From JAUZOB01 sp963692465 (GTDB lineage: Bacteria; Bacteroidota; Bacteroidia; Bacteroidales; Prolixibacteraceae): a DNA stretch of 64,000 nt. The notes beneath the pieces were generated by a model. The model had not been told where the DNA came from, did no database searches, and worked only from the letters and a program-made list of their open reading frames with translations. Where the stretch lies: positions 2,852,001-2,916,000 of the forward strand of contig OY829943.1 in NCBI GenBank assembly GCA_963692465.1, read 5' to 3'. Shown one piece after another: positions 9,326 to 20,200 of the stretch. The first letter of the stretch is position 1; each line of letters opens with the position of its first letter. The position numbers were made by a program, and so were the translations under genes.

Positions 9326-9358
9326 TTATAGGTGGTTCGTAGGTGGTTGGAAGGTGGT
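9326..9358 (-). repeat. 11-bp tandem repeat, 3 units (ACCACCT-NNNN)
   Basis: Read on the minus strand, three ACCACCT cores repeat every 11 bp (plus-strand cores AGGTGGT at 9330, 9341 and 9352), separated by variable 4-nt spacers. The same 11-bp unit occurs five times in the opposite orientation near 37.75 kb. The array is in a gene-free stretch. Its function is unknown. Confidence 0.75.
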
Positions 9359-9618
9359 CTGTTCGTATTTAGGACGAATAAACCCTCTGTAAACCTCCGG
9401 AAACTTATCTTTTTGATGAAAAGGAAGGAGGGAGAAAGAGTTGAGAGCTATGAAAGATATAATTGTAATAGATATGGGGTATTGCAGCAATATACCTGCA
9501 TTTAGGTATTGTTCTTTTCTTTTTATCATTCCATATTTGTAAAGTTTTTTTGAATATTTTCTGTTATAGATGAAGCGTCTTTATCAATTCTAAACTGTTT
9601 AAAATAATCTTGAAAAGA
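9359..9618. other. gene-free stretch upstream of the sigma factor
   Basis: This is AT-rich DNA between the 11-bp repeat array and the sigma-factor promoter. The only longer open frame, on the minus strand, reads as low-complexity Phe/Leu-rich sequence ending in the translated repeat, and I do not consider it a gene. No RNA gene or further repeat was seen. Confidence 0.5.
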
Positions 9619-9649
9619 TTGACATACGGTTATAGAATTGATATATTTA
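9619..9649 (+). promoter_or_regulatory. putative promoter for the ECF sigma gene
   Basis: A TTG (9619-9621) and TATATTTA (9642-9649) are separated by 20 bp. The latter is one base from the Bacteroidota -7 consensus TAnnTTTG. It lies about 80 bp upstream of the sigma-factor start. A second TATATTTA-like box occurs near 9675. The prediction is by motif only. Confidence 0.45.
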
Positions 9650-9730
9650 CATCGTTCCTGTAAAAAATTGTACTATATTTAGAGATAGAGGGGGTAAAAC
9701 CAGAGGTTAAAGAATGATTTTACACAGTTT

Positions 9731-10288
9731 ATGGAAGTAGATACTGATAATATTACATTATTAAAAAAGGGAGATGTAAAAAGCTTTGAGTTTTTTTATC
9801 GGGCTTACTGTGATCGGGTGTATGCTTTTGCTCTTTCTATACTAAAAGATAAAACCGACGCAAAAGAAGTTGTACAGGAAACATTTCTCAGACTATGGTT
9901 ATATCGGGACAAACTGGATTCAGGCTTATCAATTCAAGCTTATATTTTTTCGATTGCCAAAAATCAGGCAATTACAATTATCCGAAAGAGGCGTAACCAA
10001 TTTTGTAATGATATTCAGGGCGAAGAATTGACTGATGAAACTCACGAACAGGTCATTTTTAATGATTTGGAAAAAAGAATCATGGAAATCGTTGATTTAC
10101 TCCCTGACCGAAGAAAAGAAATATTTTTGTTGAGTCGGCGTGATGGCCTGTTGCCAAAAGAAATAGCCCTTCAATTGGGATTGTCTGTACAGACGGTTCA
10201 CAATCAAATATCTTCCGCATTGACTTTTATTCGGGAACACGTGAATGAAGATCTGATGATGATTGTCTTCATTATCCTTTTCTCTTAA
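9731..10288 (+). CDS. ECF-type RNA polymerase sigma factor
   Basis: This is a sigma-70 family ECF factor of 185 residues. Region 2 spans roughly residues 18-75 (FEFFYRAYCDRVYAFALSI, then DAKEVVQETFLRLWLYRDKL). Region 4 lies near residues 120-170 (LPDRRKEIFLLSRRDGLLPKEIALQLG, then SVQTVHNQISSAL), a helix-turn-helix that binds the -35-like element. It is followed by a FecR-type anti-sigma gene and two SusC genes, the standard cell-surface signalling arrangement in Bacteroidota. Substrate sensed by the TonB receptor releases the sigma factor through FecR. It probably activates the SusC/SusD genes downstream. Confidence 0.9.
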   Translation: MEVDTDNITLLKKGDVKSFEFFYRAYCDRVYAFALSILKDKTDAKEVVQETFLRLWLYRDKLDSGLSIQAYIFSIAKNQAITIIRKRRNQFCNDIQGEELTDETHEQVIFNDLEKRIMEIVDLLPDRRKEIFLLSRRDGLLPKEIALQLGLSVQTVHNQISSALTFIREHVNEDLMMIVFIILFS

Positions 10289-10403
10289 TCGAAATTTTAG
10301 GAAATTTTAACAAAAAGTAACAAGAGCATAGTAGTTGTTCTTTTCTCACGCGTATTGCTATAAACGAGAATAATAAATCTTTGTGAAAAACAAAAAATCG
10401 GAA

Positions 10404-11393
10404 ATGGACAAGGAAATTCTGGCTGATTATCTTCATGGAGTTTTGCCTGAAAACAAAGTGAAAGACGTTGAGGCGTGGCTTGTCGATAGAACACAAGACA
10501 AAGAAGTTAATGCTTTCTTAGTAACGGTTTGGAGTCAATTTCCCGAGGTTAGGTTATGTGAGGAAGATCGCGAGCTGATACTGAATAATTTGAATAATTT
10601 GATTCGGAAGCAGAGACCAGAAGCACATCGTTTAAAACATTATTTTAATGCTTTTCAAAAAGTGGCAGCATTTTTAGTCCTTCCTATTTTGATCTTTTCG
10701 GTCTATTTCTTTATACATTCAAAAGCAATAAAACCGCAGATTCTCTTAATCAATACAAAAGCTGGACAGCAGAAAGAAGTTTTATTGCCAGATGGGTCTC
10801 ATGTGACATTAAATAATCAAACAAGGTTAACTTATGTGTATGATCCAAAGCTTAATGAACGACTTGTCTCTTTAACCGGAGAAGCTTGTTTTAATGTAAA
10901 GAAAGCAACAACCCCTTTCATTGTTAATACCAAAGAAATCAAAGTCAAAGTTTTGGGGACGATTTTTAACGTTCGTGCCTATTATGATGATGCGTCAATT
11001 CGGGTTAGTTTAAAAAGAGGATCGGTTTGGCTTACCGGAAGCGGGAATACTGTTTCTTATAAAATGGTTCCGGGTCAGAATGCTGTTTTTAATAAATCAT
11101 CGAAAACATTACAAGTCAGGAATGAAGATATAACTCGGAATTTTGATTGGATAACTGGAACACTTGTATTTGATGATGAACCGTTAACGCAGGTTGCAAA
11201 GGAAATTGAGCGAAAATATGATGTTCAAATCAATCTCGCTTCTCCGTATTTAAAATCGGAGCAATGTCGATTTACAGCAACGCTTCAAAATGAAAGCCTT
11301 AATGAAATAATGGAAGCTATTAATTTGATTACCCCTATTTACTATAATAAAGAAGGAAATAAGATTACAATAAAAGAAAGGAATAATAAATAA
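10404..11393 (+). CDS. FecR-family anti-sigma factor with DUF4974 domain
   Basis: This is an inner-membrane anti-sigma factor of 329 residues. A cytoplasmic N-terminal segment (about 1-85) precedes one transmembrane helix (FLVLPILIFSVYFFIHS). The periplasmic FecR domain is recognisable from GQQKEVLLPDGSHVTLN, LTGEACFNVKK and VKVLGTIFNVRAY. The C-terminal DUF4974 domain (from about residue 250, LVFDDEPLTQVAKEIERKY) is thought to contact the STN domain of the partner receptor. The start is taken at ATG 10404; an in-frame GTG at 10383 would add seven Lys-rich residues. The second SusC protein downstream carries an STN domain and is the likely partner. Confidence 0.9.
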   Translation: MDKEILADYLHGVLPENKVKDVEAWLVDRTQDKEVNAFLVTVWSQFPEVRLCEEDRELILNNLNNLIRKQRPEAHRLKHYFNAFQKVAAFLVLPILIFSVYFFIHSKAIKPQILLINTKAGQQKEVLLPDGSHVTLNNQTRLTYVYDPKLNERLVSLTGEACFNVKKATTPFIVNTKEIKVKVLGTIFNVRAYYDDASIRVSLKRGSVWLTGSGNTVSYKMVPGQNAVFNKSSKTLQVRNEDITRNFDWITGTLVFDDEPLTQVAKEIERKYDVQINLASPYLKSEQCRFTATLQNESLNEIMEAINLITPIYYNKEGNKITIKERNNK

Positions 11394-11430
11394 AGATGAT
11401 GCGTATGGTGGTAAAAGAACCTTAAAATCC

Positions 11431-11610
11431 GGAGTAATGCGGCAACATTACTCCAGAAAGTTTTAATTGTGTAATAGAACCCAATGTAAAAACTTATGAC
11501 TACGAATTTATGAAAAAACTATCTCTTAAACTAATCATGCATCTCATGCATTGATTGTCTCTTATTCAGTTAGTTGAATAAGAACATCGGTTGCTTTTTT
11601 ATCAAAAAAG
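11431..11610 (+). other. structured 5' leader of the first susC gene
   Basis: The 272-bp gap between fecR and susC contains three perfect or near-perfect hairpins. The first is GGAGTAATG/CATTACTCC with a 6-nt loop (11431-11454), the second CTTATTCA/TGAATAAG (11561-11582), and the third a 7-bp CTTTTTT/AAAAAAG stem (11594-11610). The first lacks a clean T-tract, so I do not call it a terminator. The region may separate the regulator transcript from the receptor transcript or act as a structured leader. Confidence 0.4.
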
Positions 11611-11665
11611 TCAACTGAACCTGAATTGACAGGATTATTTTATTCTCAAACTAAAAATTGTTCTG

Positions 11666-14600
11666 ATGAAAAAAAAGAAAAGTTTTTGTCGGTGTATACA
11701 AAGGCTGGCGCTTTTGTATATGCTATTGATTGGACTTGGGGTAACAGCATTTGCCCAACGGTCCACTGTGAAAGGGACTATAACGGATGAAACAGGTCAG
11801 GTTTTACCTGGAGTATCTGTATTGGTAAAAGGGACAACGAAAGGCGCTGTTTCTGATATGAACGGAAATTATACCATTGGTGCAAATGGAAATGCTGTTC
11901 TTGTATTTTCATTTATTGGCATGGAACCGCAATCAATTTCATTAAATGGGCAGTCCGTGATTAATGTCGTTTTAAAGGCAGGAACTCATCAAGTTGACGA
12001 GGTTGTTGTAACAGCTTTGGGAATGAAGCGTGATGTGAAGAAATTGGGATATGCTGTGACCGAGATAAAAGGAGCAGAGATCGCAAGTGCAAATACTGTT
12101 AATCCGGTTAGTGCCTTACAGGGGAAAGCTGCTGGTGTTAGTATTGCTGGAACAGACGGGGGCGTTTTCGGAGGAGCTAAAATACAAATTCGTGGTGTTT
12201 CTACCTTGGGCTCGAATAATCAACCGATATTCGTAATTGATGGGGTAATCCTGGATAATGCAACTTCAGGGAATGATGAATGGAATTCAGGTGCAGGCGA
12301 CTGGGGTAATATGTTGAAGAATTTGAATCCTGACGATTTTGAATCGGTTTCTTTATTAAAAGGCGCAGCGGCAACTGCACTATATGGTTCGAGGGGACTT
12401 AACGGAGCGGTTATTATTACCACGAAGAGTGCAACTCGGGACAAAGGCCTGGGTGTTAATGTTTCGCAGACTACCGGTGTTGATGTCGTATATAAAACGC
12501 CTGATTTTCAAAATGAATATGGTCCGGGAGTAATGCCGGGATATGTTGATTATGGTGATACGAATCCGGCAACCGGTGGCTTTTATACATTTAAGAATAA
12601 ACAGTTCTATTCGATGAATGTAAACGGGACAAGTGTGCATTCATATATTAATCATCCGGAATATGGAATGGATTGGGGACCGAAATATGATAACAGTCCA
12701 ATTTACGGGTTTGATCAAAAGATGACGACTTATACAGCTTATCCTGATAATATGAAGGACGCTTACGATACGGGTTTCTTGTCGAATACGAATGTTGCAG
12801 TTCAGGGTGGAGATGATAAAACAAAAATATATGTCTCCGATTCTTACAATTATCGTAGCGGATGTTATCCCGGGAATGATTTTACAAGAAATTCTCTTTT
12901 TATAAAAGGGTCCAGAAAATTGAGTAACTGGCTTGATCTGGATGCATCTGTTAACTTTACGTCATCAACACCTCGTAATCCGGCTGGTGATCTGGGAACT
13001 TATTTCCTTGACGGAACTTATGATCGCGGTTATAATACCAAATATTACAAAACGAAGTATACTGCTGATCATGGTGGTGTTCCGAGTACACAATACAATG
13101 ATGTCTTGGGATACGTTCCGGGAGCAAGTGTTTGGTTTGGACTTAATAATAACAGTGATGTCCGTCATGAGTCAACTATTCGTCCGATTATCAAACTGAC
13201 AGCAGAAGTAACCGATTGGATGAAGTTAATCGCCGAAGGAAATATGAATCTTTATTCTTATACGGAAGAGAACAAGCAACTTGGTCAGGGATATAAGAAT
13301 GATGGAGGTTATTATGGAATTTCTTCTTATACTCAAAGACAAAAGACGGGAAAATTTAATATCGATCTTCACAAGACAATTGATGATTATTCCGCAAGTT
13401 TAGTCCTTGGTTCGGAGTACTTTAATACAACAGAGTCTTCGACTTCAGCAAATACGAACGGTGGGTTTATTGTTCCCGGTCAATATTTTTTAAATAATAG
13501 TAAACAAGCAGCTTCAGCCGGTGGTGGATTAGGCCAGCGTAAAACGCTTACTTCCCTCTATTATTTATTGAGTTTGGGATGGAAAGATCAGGTCTTCCTT
13601 GATGTTACCGGAAGAAATGACTGGTCGTCTGCATTGGTTTATGCAAATGGAACCGGGAACTATTCCTATTTTTACCCTTCGGTTAGTGGATCATGGATTT
13701 TCTCTCAGACCTTAAGTCTGCCGGAATGGATATCTTTTGGCAAGTTGAGAGCTTCCTGGGCACAGGTAGGAAATGATACAAACCCATATACTATTAATGG
13801 GGGATATAGTGCTGGGAAATTGACTACGGCTTCATCAATTTATTCCAATGGTTATTCTTTAACTTTGATTGATCCAGATATTCGACCGGAACGAAAAAAT
13901 TCCATTGAATTAGGAACTGATATTCGGTTCTTTAATAATCGTTTAGGTTTTGATCTTGCATTATATAAGGATAATACCCATAACCAGATTGTGACCGTTT
14001 CCGTGCCGACTGAAAGTGGAATGACCTCGCAGTTGACGAATGCCGGAAATATTCAGAATAAGGGAATTGAATTAGGAATCAATTCAACTCCGGTGAAAGC
14101 AGGTGATTTCAAATGGGATTTGAATTTTAATTACTATAAAAACTGGAATAAGATTATTTCTTTGGCTTCTACCAGTGGGAAATATACCATTTTGGCAGGT
14201 AATCCGGCTTATGGAAACTATCGGGTTGGAAGTGTTGCTTATATTGGTGGTGAATATGGCGTATTGCTATCAGATGCCTGTCCTGCTGTAGATGCAGCAA
14301 CTGGGAAAAATATTCTTAAATACAGTAATACAACCAGAAGTTCTTACATACAAAGAAGTGGAACATTGCAAAAGATCGGTTCAATAATGCCTAACTTTCA
14401 GGGAGGTATAACTAATAATTTCACCTATAAAGGATTTAATTTGAGTGTTCTTACCGACTTGCGTTTCGGAGGGACCATGGTTTCGTACAGTAATCGTTAT
14501 GGAAATGCTTATGGATTTCTGAAGAGTTCGCTGGCAGGCAGAGATGCTGCACATGGTGGAATGACCTGGACTAGTAAATATGATGGTCTAACTTATGATG

Positions 14601-15046
14601 ACGGAATGATTCCTGACGGAGTATTTACTTCCGGAACGAATGTGAAACAGCCGGACGGAACGTCGATTGATGTATCTGGAATGACTTATGAGCAAGCTTA
14701 CAAAAAAGGGTATGTAGAACCGACTCATTCAGAAGATTGGACTTATTTTACAAACTCATGGGGACAGGGAGTTGTAAATAAAACATGGGTTTCGAAAGTA
14801 AACTATGTTGCATTACGTCAGGTTTCACTAGGTTATAATTTCCCCAGAAGCGTTGCTAAAAAAATAGGATTGAACAACCTATATGTCTCAGTAGATGGAA
14901 GGAATCTTTGTTATTTGTATAATTCACTTCCTAATCATCTGAATCCGGAAAGTAATCGGGGTAATAACAGTGATTATTCCTATTTTGAACGGTCATTTGA
15001 TCCTTATATCGCAACCTATTCATTCACAGTTAAATTAGGACTATAA
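11666..15046 (+). CDS. SusC/RagA-family TonB-dependent outer-membrane transporter (copy 1, no STN)
   Basis: This outer-membrane importer of 1126 residues works with the SusD lipoprotein encoded next to it. A signal peptide ends near AFAQR. A carboxypeptidase-D-regulatory-like domain follows (about 33-105, VKGTITDETGQVLPGVSVLVKGT and SDMNGNYTI), then the TonB-box region (DEVVVTALGMKR), the plug (KAAGVSI to NGAVIITTKS, with the family's IRGVSTLGSNNQPIFVIDG) and the beta-barrel ending in FTVKLGL. It has no STN domain, unlike the second copy downstream, with which it shares most of the plug and barrel. It ends one base before susD. The substrate is not evident; the sigma/FecR pair and secreted glycosidases nearby fit a glycan or glycopeptide. 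Confidence 0.93.
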   Translation: MKKKKSFCRCIQRLALLYMLLIGLGVTAFAQRSTVKGTITDETGQVLPGVSVLVKGTTKGAVSDMNGNYTIGANGNAVLVFSFIGMEPQSISLNGQSVINVVLKAGTHQVDEVVVTALGMKRDVKKLGYAVTEIKGAEIASANTVNPVSALQGKAAGVSIAGTDGGVFGGAKIQIRGVSTLGSNNQPIFVIDGVILDNATSGNDEWNSGAGDWGNMLKNLNPDDFESVSLLKGAAATALYGSRGLNGAVIITTKSATRDKGLGVNVSQTTGVDVVYKTPDFQNEYGPGVMPGYVDYGDTNPATGGFYTFKNKQFYSMNVNGTSVHSYINHPEYGMDWGPKYDNSPIYGFDQKMTTYTAYPDNMKDAYDTGFLSNTNVAVQGGDDKTKIYVSDSYNYRSGCYPGNDFTRNSLFIKGSRKLSNWLDLDASVNFTSSTPRNPAGDLGTYFLDGTYDRGYNTKYYKTKYTADHGGVPSTQYNDVLGYVPGASVWFGLNNNSDVRHESTIRPIIKLTAEVTDWMKLIAEGNMNLYSYTEENKQLGQGYKNDGGYYGISSYTQRQKTGKFNIDLHKTIDDYSASLVLGSEYFNTTESSTSANTNGGFIVPGQYFLNNSKQAASAGGGLGQRKTLTSLYYLLSLGWKDQVFLDVTGRNDWSSALVYANGTGNYSYFYPSVSGSWIFSQTLSLPEWISFGKLRASWAQVGNDTNPYTINGGYSAGKLTTASSIYSNGYSLTLIDPDIRPERKNSIELGTDIRFFNNRLGFDLALYKDNTHNQIVTVSVPTESGMTSQLTNAGNIQNKGIELGINSTPVKAGDFKWDLNFNYYKNWNKIISLASTSGKYTILAGNPAYGNYRVGSVAYIGGEYGVLLSDACPAVDAATGKNILKYSNTTRSSYIQRSGTLQKIGSIMPNFQGGITNNFTYKGFNLSVLTDLRFGGTMVSYSNRYGNAYGFLKSSLAGRDAAHGGMTWTSKYDGLTYDDGMIPDGVFTSGTNVKQPDGTSIDVSGMTYEQAYKKGYVEPTHSEDWTYFTNSWGQGVVNKTWVSKVNYVALRQVSLGYNFPRSVAKKIGLNNLYVSVDGRNLCYLYNSLPNHLNPESNRGNNSDYSYFERSFDPYIATYSFTVKLGL

Positions 15047-15047
15047 T

Positions 15048-16937
15048 ATGAAAAAGATATTAATACTGATAGCATTTGCGGGCATCTTATATTCTTGTAA
15101 TAAAGATGACTTTGCTGCATTGAATCAGGATCCGTCTACGGTAAATACTCCTGATATGCGATATTTGTTTACCAACGGGTTATATCATTTGGACAATGAT
15201 GGTATGTATACGGAATGGTTTTATGATTATTCTCAGTACATACTGCCCTGGACTCAAACTACGGTTTCTTCAACCGGAAATACACAAGATGTTGTTAATG
15301 ACCGGGAGCATGGAGACCGGCTTTCAAATCTGTATACACAGGTTGCGCCTCCGTTGACTGAAATTCAGTATTTTGTAGATAAAAGATATACCGGGAAAGA
15401 CCAAGTGGCCTATCGGTATATAAAGTATGCAACTTATCCGATTGAAATAATGCAGGCTCTTAAAGTGAGCGATATGTATGGGTCTATTGCTTATACCCAG
15501 GCAATGAAGGCTAAGTATACTAATCCTGCGCTATTGACACCTGTTCTTGATAATCAGGAAACATTATTTAATACATGGGTGGCAGAGTTAGATTCGACTA
15601 TTAAAGTCCTTACTACCGATCAGAAATATAACGGAGAGACTATCTCACAAATAGCATTGGGAAGTCAGGATTTTGTGTATAACGGAGACTGGAAAAAGTG
15701 GGCAAAGCTTGCAAATTCTCTTAAATTACGGATCGCAGTGCGATTGTTGAACAGCAATAAGACACTTGCTTTAAATATAGCTAATGAAGCAATTGCCAGT
15801 CCTGCCGGATTGATAACGGAGAATGCAGATAACCTTTATTTCTCTCCTGCCTCCGATTATTATCATTTCGGAAATAGCATCGGATTTGGAGTCGGAAGTA
15901 AGAACTTGATTGATTTCCTGAGAAATAATCAGGATCCGAGATTGAGATTTATATTCTCGAAAAACAGTTTTAATAGTAAGGTAGTTCAGGCCTTTTTTGA
16001 TGCAGGGAAAGATGTGCCGCCTTATATATTGGCTAATGTGAATTATCAAGATGTAACGACTACGGATGCAACAACAAAAATTACTACAACAAAGCATGTA
16101 TTTGTAAGTTGGAAAGGGCAGGGAGAACCATGGGTTCGCTACTACGGAGCCCCAACCACTCCTGATGCAAAGACAGATGCAACCTTAAACAATGAATATT
16201 TCAATACGGATAAATTTACAATAAGTGGTAAATCGTATTCTCCGACATCCTATTATAATGGGAAAAATGTTCAGTCTAATCTGACTTATACGTATCCGGA
16301 TGTACCGGGAACAACCAACACCGTTACTGATTTGGCACCTTATCATTCATTGTTAGTTTCGGCTGCAGAGATTAACTTGTATTTGGCAGAACTAAAGCTT
16401 CAGGGTGCAACAGTTTCTTCATCTGCAAATGCTTTGTTTCAGAAAGCGATCAGTCAGTCTGTTTCGGCATTAAATCAGTTGGCTGGAGATAATCATCTTT
16501 TGTATTATAGCTCAGTGTATGACTCAAATGAGAAGAAGATTGCACTGGCAGATGGTGAAATAACTGCATTATTGGCACAGCCGGCTTATCAATTAACAGG
16601 AGATGTACCTGGTGATCTTGAAAAAATCTATATTCAGGAATATATTAATTCATTAAATATTCCGAATGAGCTTTTTGTTACCATCAGAAGAACTGGTTTC
16701 CCTAAAGAAGGCAGCTCAATATTGGCAAAAGAGTCATTTCAGGCAGGAGGTATTAATCTGGTTGTTCCAAGGCGGTTTACGATCCCATTACCGACAACTG
16801 ACGATATAAACTATAGCAATAAAGTAAAAGCATATTCAGAAGAGGGCTTTACTGCTGGATCTAATGATGTTCAGATTTTACATGATCAGAGGCTTTGGTA
16901 TGATAAAAATGCTCCGGATTGGGGGAAAGGAAACTAA
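15048..16937 (+). CDS. SusD/RagB-family nutrient-binding outer-membrane lipoprotein
   Basis: This surface lipoprotein of 629 residues is expected to sit as a lid on the SusC barrel and capture substrate. A lipobox is visible (GILYSC, Cys near residue 17). The body matches the SusD-like group 2 family: NQDPSTVNTPDMRYLFTNGL near the N-terminus, helical TPR-like segments (IEIMQALKVSDMYGSIAYTQA), and the C-terminal YINSLNIPNELFVTIRRTGFP with VVPRRFTIP. It directly follows SusC copy 1. There is no second SusD for copy 2, so the two receptors may share it. Confidence 0.92.
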   Translation: MKKILILIAFAGILYSCNKDDFAALNQDPSTVNTPDMRYLFTNGLYHLDNDGMYTEWFYDYSQYILPWTQTTVSSTGNTQDVVNDREHGDRLSNLYTQVAPPLTEIQYFVDKRYTGKDQVAYRYIKYATYPIEIMQALKVSDMYGSIAYTQAMKAKYTNPALLTPVLDNQETLFNTWVAELDSTIKVLTTDQKYNGETISQIALGSQDFVYNGDWKKWAKLANSLKLRIAVRLLNSNKTLALNIANEAIASPAGLITENADNLYFSPASDYYHFGNSIGFGVGSKNLIDFLRNNQDPRLRFIFSKNSFNSKVVQAFFDAGKDVPPYILANVNYQDVTTTDATTKITTTKHVFVSWKGQGEPWVRYYGAPTTPDAKTDATLNNEYFNTDKFTISGKSYSPTSYYNGKNVQSNLTYTYPDVPGTTNTVTDLAPYHSLLVSAAEINLYLAELKLQGATVSSSANALFQKAISQSVSALNQLAGDNHLLYYSSVYDSNEKKIALADGEITALLAQPAYQLTGDVPGDLEKIYIQEYINSLNIPNELFVTIRRTGFPKEGSSILAKESFQAGGINLVVPRRFTIPLPTTDDINYSNKVKAYSEEGFTAGSNDVQILHDQRLWYDKNAPDWGKGN

Positions 16938-16961
16938 ATAAATAGTAATATTCTTATAAGA

Positions 16962-17006
16962 AAGAAGAGGGTGTGCGTGAAAAATGCAGCACTCTCTTCC
17001 TTTTTT
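16962..17006 (+). terminator. intrinsic terminator after susD
   Basis: A GAAGAGGGTGTGC arm pairs with GCAGCACTCTCTTC, with a few G-U pairs, around a loop of about 9 nt. A run of six Ts follows. It separates the susC1-susD transcript from the second susC gene, suggesting the latter has its own promoter. Confidence 0.75.
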
Positions 17007-17214
17007 ATAAAAGGTGGGAGTGCGTTTAAGACCAAATTTTCAGAAAGAATCACAATGGAATTAATTCTGTATTTTTATCACGGATTGTGAAGTAAATGAA
17101 TTTTAAAGTCTTATGGATTATTGTTAATTGGCAAAGGAGTAGCTTGGTCGTTTTTCTCCTATGCTTATTTTTGTAAGTAAGTTATATCAGACGATGATAA
17201 AGTTGTTGTGGACT

Positions 17215-20200
17215 ATGGAGAAATCGTATCTTAGACTAATTAATAGCTTTTTAATCGCATTTATATCTGCCATTTTGGTGTTTGTGACTTCAACGAGAGG
17301 GGAAGCTTCTGTTGTATCGCATGAACCTATGTTTACCTTTAATTACAGAGGAACGGTAGGAGAAGTCATTCAATTAATCGAAAAGCAAAGTAATTATCGT
17401 TTTTTTTATCAGAAAAGTCAGTTAAACCTAAACCGTCATGTCCGGTTAAGGGTGAAGAATGGGAATATTAATTTTGTTCTTTCGAAACTTTTTGACCGAA
17501 ATGAATTTTGCATCAGGATCTTAGATAACCACTTGATTGTTGTTAGCCGTAACGGAGATACCCCAAAAGCAGAAAGGGCTGTTGTACAATGTAAAGGGAA
17601 AAGAATTACCGGAAGAGTTACCGATGAAGAAGGAAAACCAATTGTCGGGGCTACTGTTCTTGTGAAAGAAATGGCAAAAGGAACTATTTCAGATGCAAAT
17701 GGGAACTATGCTATTGTAGTAAAAGAACAGGAAGTTCTTGTGTTTTCATTTATAGGGATGGAAACAAAATCGATTCCGTTAAGAGGACAGGAAGTCGTTA
17801 ATGTTGTTTTAAAAGCGAAGTCTCATCGGGTAAATGAAGTTGTCGTGACGGCTTTGGGAATGAAGCGGGAAACTAAAGAATTAGGGTATGCTGTAACCGA
17901 GATAAAAGGATCGGAAATAGCAAGTGCCAATTGTGTTAGTCCGGTTAGTGCCTTACAGGGAAAAGCAGCAGGGGTTAGCATCAGTGGAACAGATGGTGGC
18001 GTTTTTGGGGGAGCCAAGATACAGATTCGTGGGGTTTCTACTTTAGGATCGAATAATCAACCGATATTTGTTATTGACGGGGTGATTCTGGATAATACGA
18101 CTTCTGGAAATGATGAATGGAATTCGGGCGCGGGTGATTGGGGAAATATGTTGAAGAATTTGAACCCGGACGATTTTGAATCGGTTTCATTATTAAAAGG
18201 AGCAGCATCAACTGCTCTTTATGGTTCGCGTGGACTTAACGGAGCAGTCATTATTACAACAAAGAGTGGAACTTCTTCTGGTGAAGGATTTGGACTAAAT
18301 GTTTCGCAGACTACTGGTGTCGATGTTGTGTATAAAACTCCGGATTTTCAAAATGAATATGGTCCGGGGGTAATACCAGGGTATGTTGATTATGGAGATG
18401 TAAACTCCGCAACAGGAGGTTTTTATCCATTTAGAAACAAGCAGTTCTATTCGATGAATGTAAATGGGATGAGCGTGCATTCGTATGTTAACCATCCGGA
18501 ATATGGGTTGGACTGGGGGCCGAAATACGATAGCAGTGCAATCTACGGGTTTGATCAAAAGATGACGACCTTCACTGCTTACCCTGATAACATGAAAGAC
18601 GCTTACGATACAGGATTCCTTTCCAATACGAATATCAGTGTCCAGGGAGGAGATGATAAAACAAAAATATATGTCTCCGATTCCTACAATTATCGCAAAG
18701 GATGCTATCCCGGAAATGATTTTACAAGAAATTCTCTTTTTATAAAAGTATTCAAAAAATTAAGTAACAGGCTTTGTTTGGATGCTTCTGTTAATTTCAC
18801 TTTATCGACCCCGCGTAATCCGGCTGGCGATTTAGGTGCGTATTTTCTTGACGGAACTTTTGATCGCGGTTATAATACCAAATATTATAAAACTAAGTAT
18901 ACTGCTGATCATGGAGGTGTTCCTAATACTTTATACAATGATGTTTTGGGAAATGTCCCTGGAACAGCGGTTTGGTTTGGAATTAATAATAATAGCGATG
19001 AACGGAAAGAGTCCGTTATTCGCCCGATTATAAAACTGACCGCAGAGGTGACCGATTGGATGAAGTTAATACTGGAAGGGAATATGAATCTTTATTCTTA
19101 TAATGAAGAGAATAAGCAACTTGGTCAGGGATATAAAAATGATGGAGGATATTATGGAATTTCTTCTTACTCTCAGCAACAGAAAACAGCAAGAATTAAT
19201 GTCAAATTTCATAAAGCCATTGATCGTTTTACGGGGAACTTAACATTGGGCGGAGAATTCTTTAATACAACGGAGAATTCGACTTCAGCCAATACGAACG
19301 GTGGATTTATTGTTCCCGGTCAATATTTTTTAAATAATAGTAAGCAATCCGTTTCTACTAATGGAGAAATAGGACAGCGTAAAACGCTTACTTCCCTCTA
19401 TTATTTATTGAGTTTGGGATGGAAAGATCATTTCTTTCTGGATATAACAGGAAGAAATGACTGGTCGTCTGCGTTGGTTTATGCAAATGGAACCGGAAAC
19501 AATTCTTATTTTTATCCTTCAGTTAGTGGATCCTGGATTTTTTCTCAAACATTTAGTCTACCGGAATGGATGTCTTTTGGAAAGTTAAGGGCATCATGGG
19601 CTCAGGTTGGGAATGATACAAAATCATATATTATTAATGGGGGATATAGTGCTGAAAAATTGACAACGATTTCTTCGATTTATACTAATAGCTACTCTTT
19701 AACCTTGATCGATCCGAATATTCAGCCTGAACGGAAAAATTCTATTGAGTTAGGAACAGATGTGCGATTTTTTAATAATCGATTGGGTATTGATCTTGCA
19801 TTGTACAAGGATGATACGCATCATCAGATCGTGCAAATCTCTGTGCCAACAGAAAGTGGAATGACTTCACAGTTAACGAATGCCGGAAATATTCAGAATA
19901 AGGGAATTGAGTTGGGAATCAATTCAACTCCGGTGAAAGCAGGTGATTTCAAATGGGACTTGAATTTTAATTACTATAAAAACTGGAATAAGATTATTTC
20001 TTTGGCTTCAACTAGTGGTGAATATACTCTTTTGGCTGGTAGTCCTGCGTATGGCAACTATCGGGTTGGAAGTGTTGCATATATTGGAGGTGAATATGGA
20101 GTGTTACTTTCAGATGCATGTCCTGCAATAGATGCAGCGACCGGGAAAGAAATCCTTAAGTATAGTAATACAAGCAGAAGTTCTTACATACAAAGGAGCC

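Noticed and set aside
9326..9529. Minus-strand open frame of 67 codons
   Set aside because: It has the same problem: its C-terminus comes from the 11-bp repeat, and the rest has no protein-like composition.
11431..11454. Terminator between fecR and susC
   Set aside because: The stem is perfect, but the Ts do not follow directly, so it is listed only as a structured element.
17161..17214. Longer start for the second SusC
   Set aside because: It would place 18 extra residues before an ordinary signal peptide, spoiling its N-terminus. The downstream ATG fits better.
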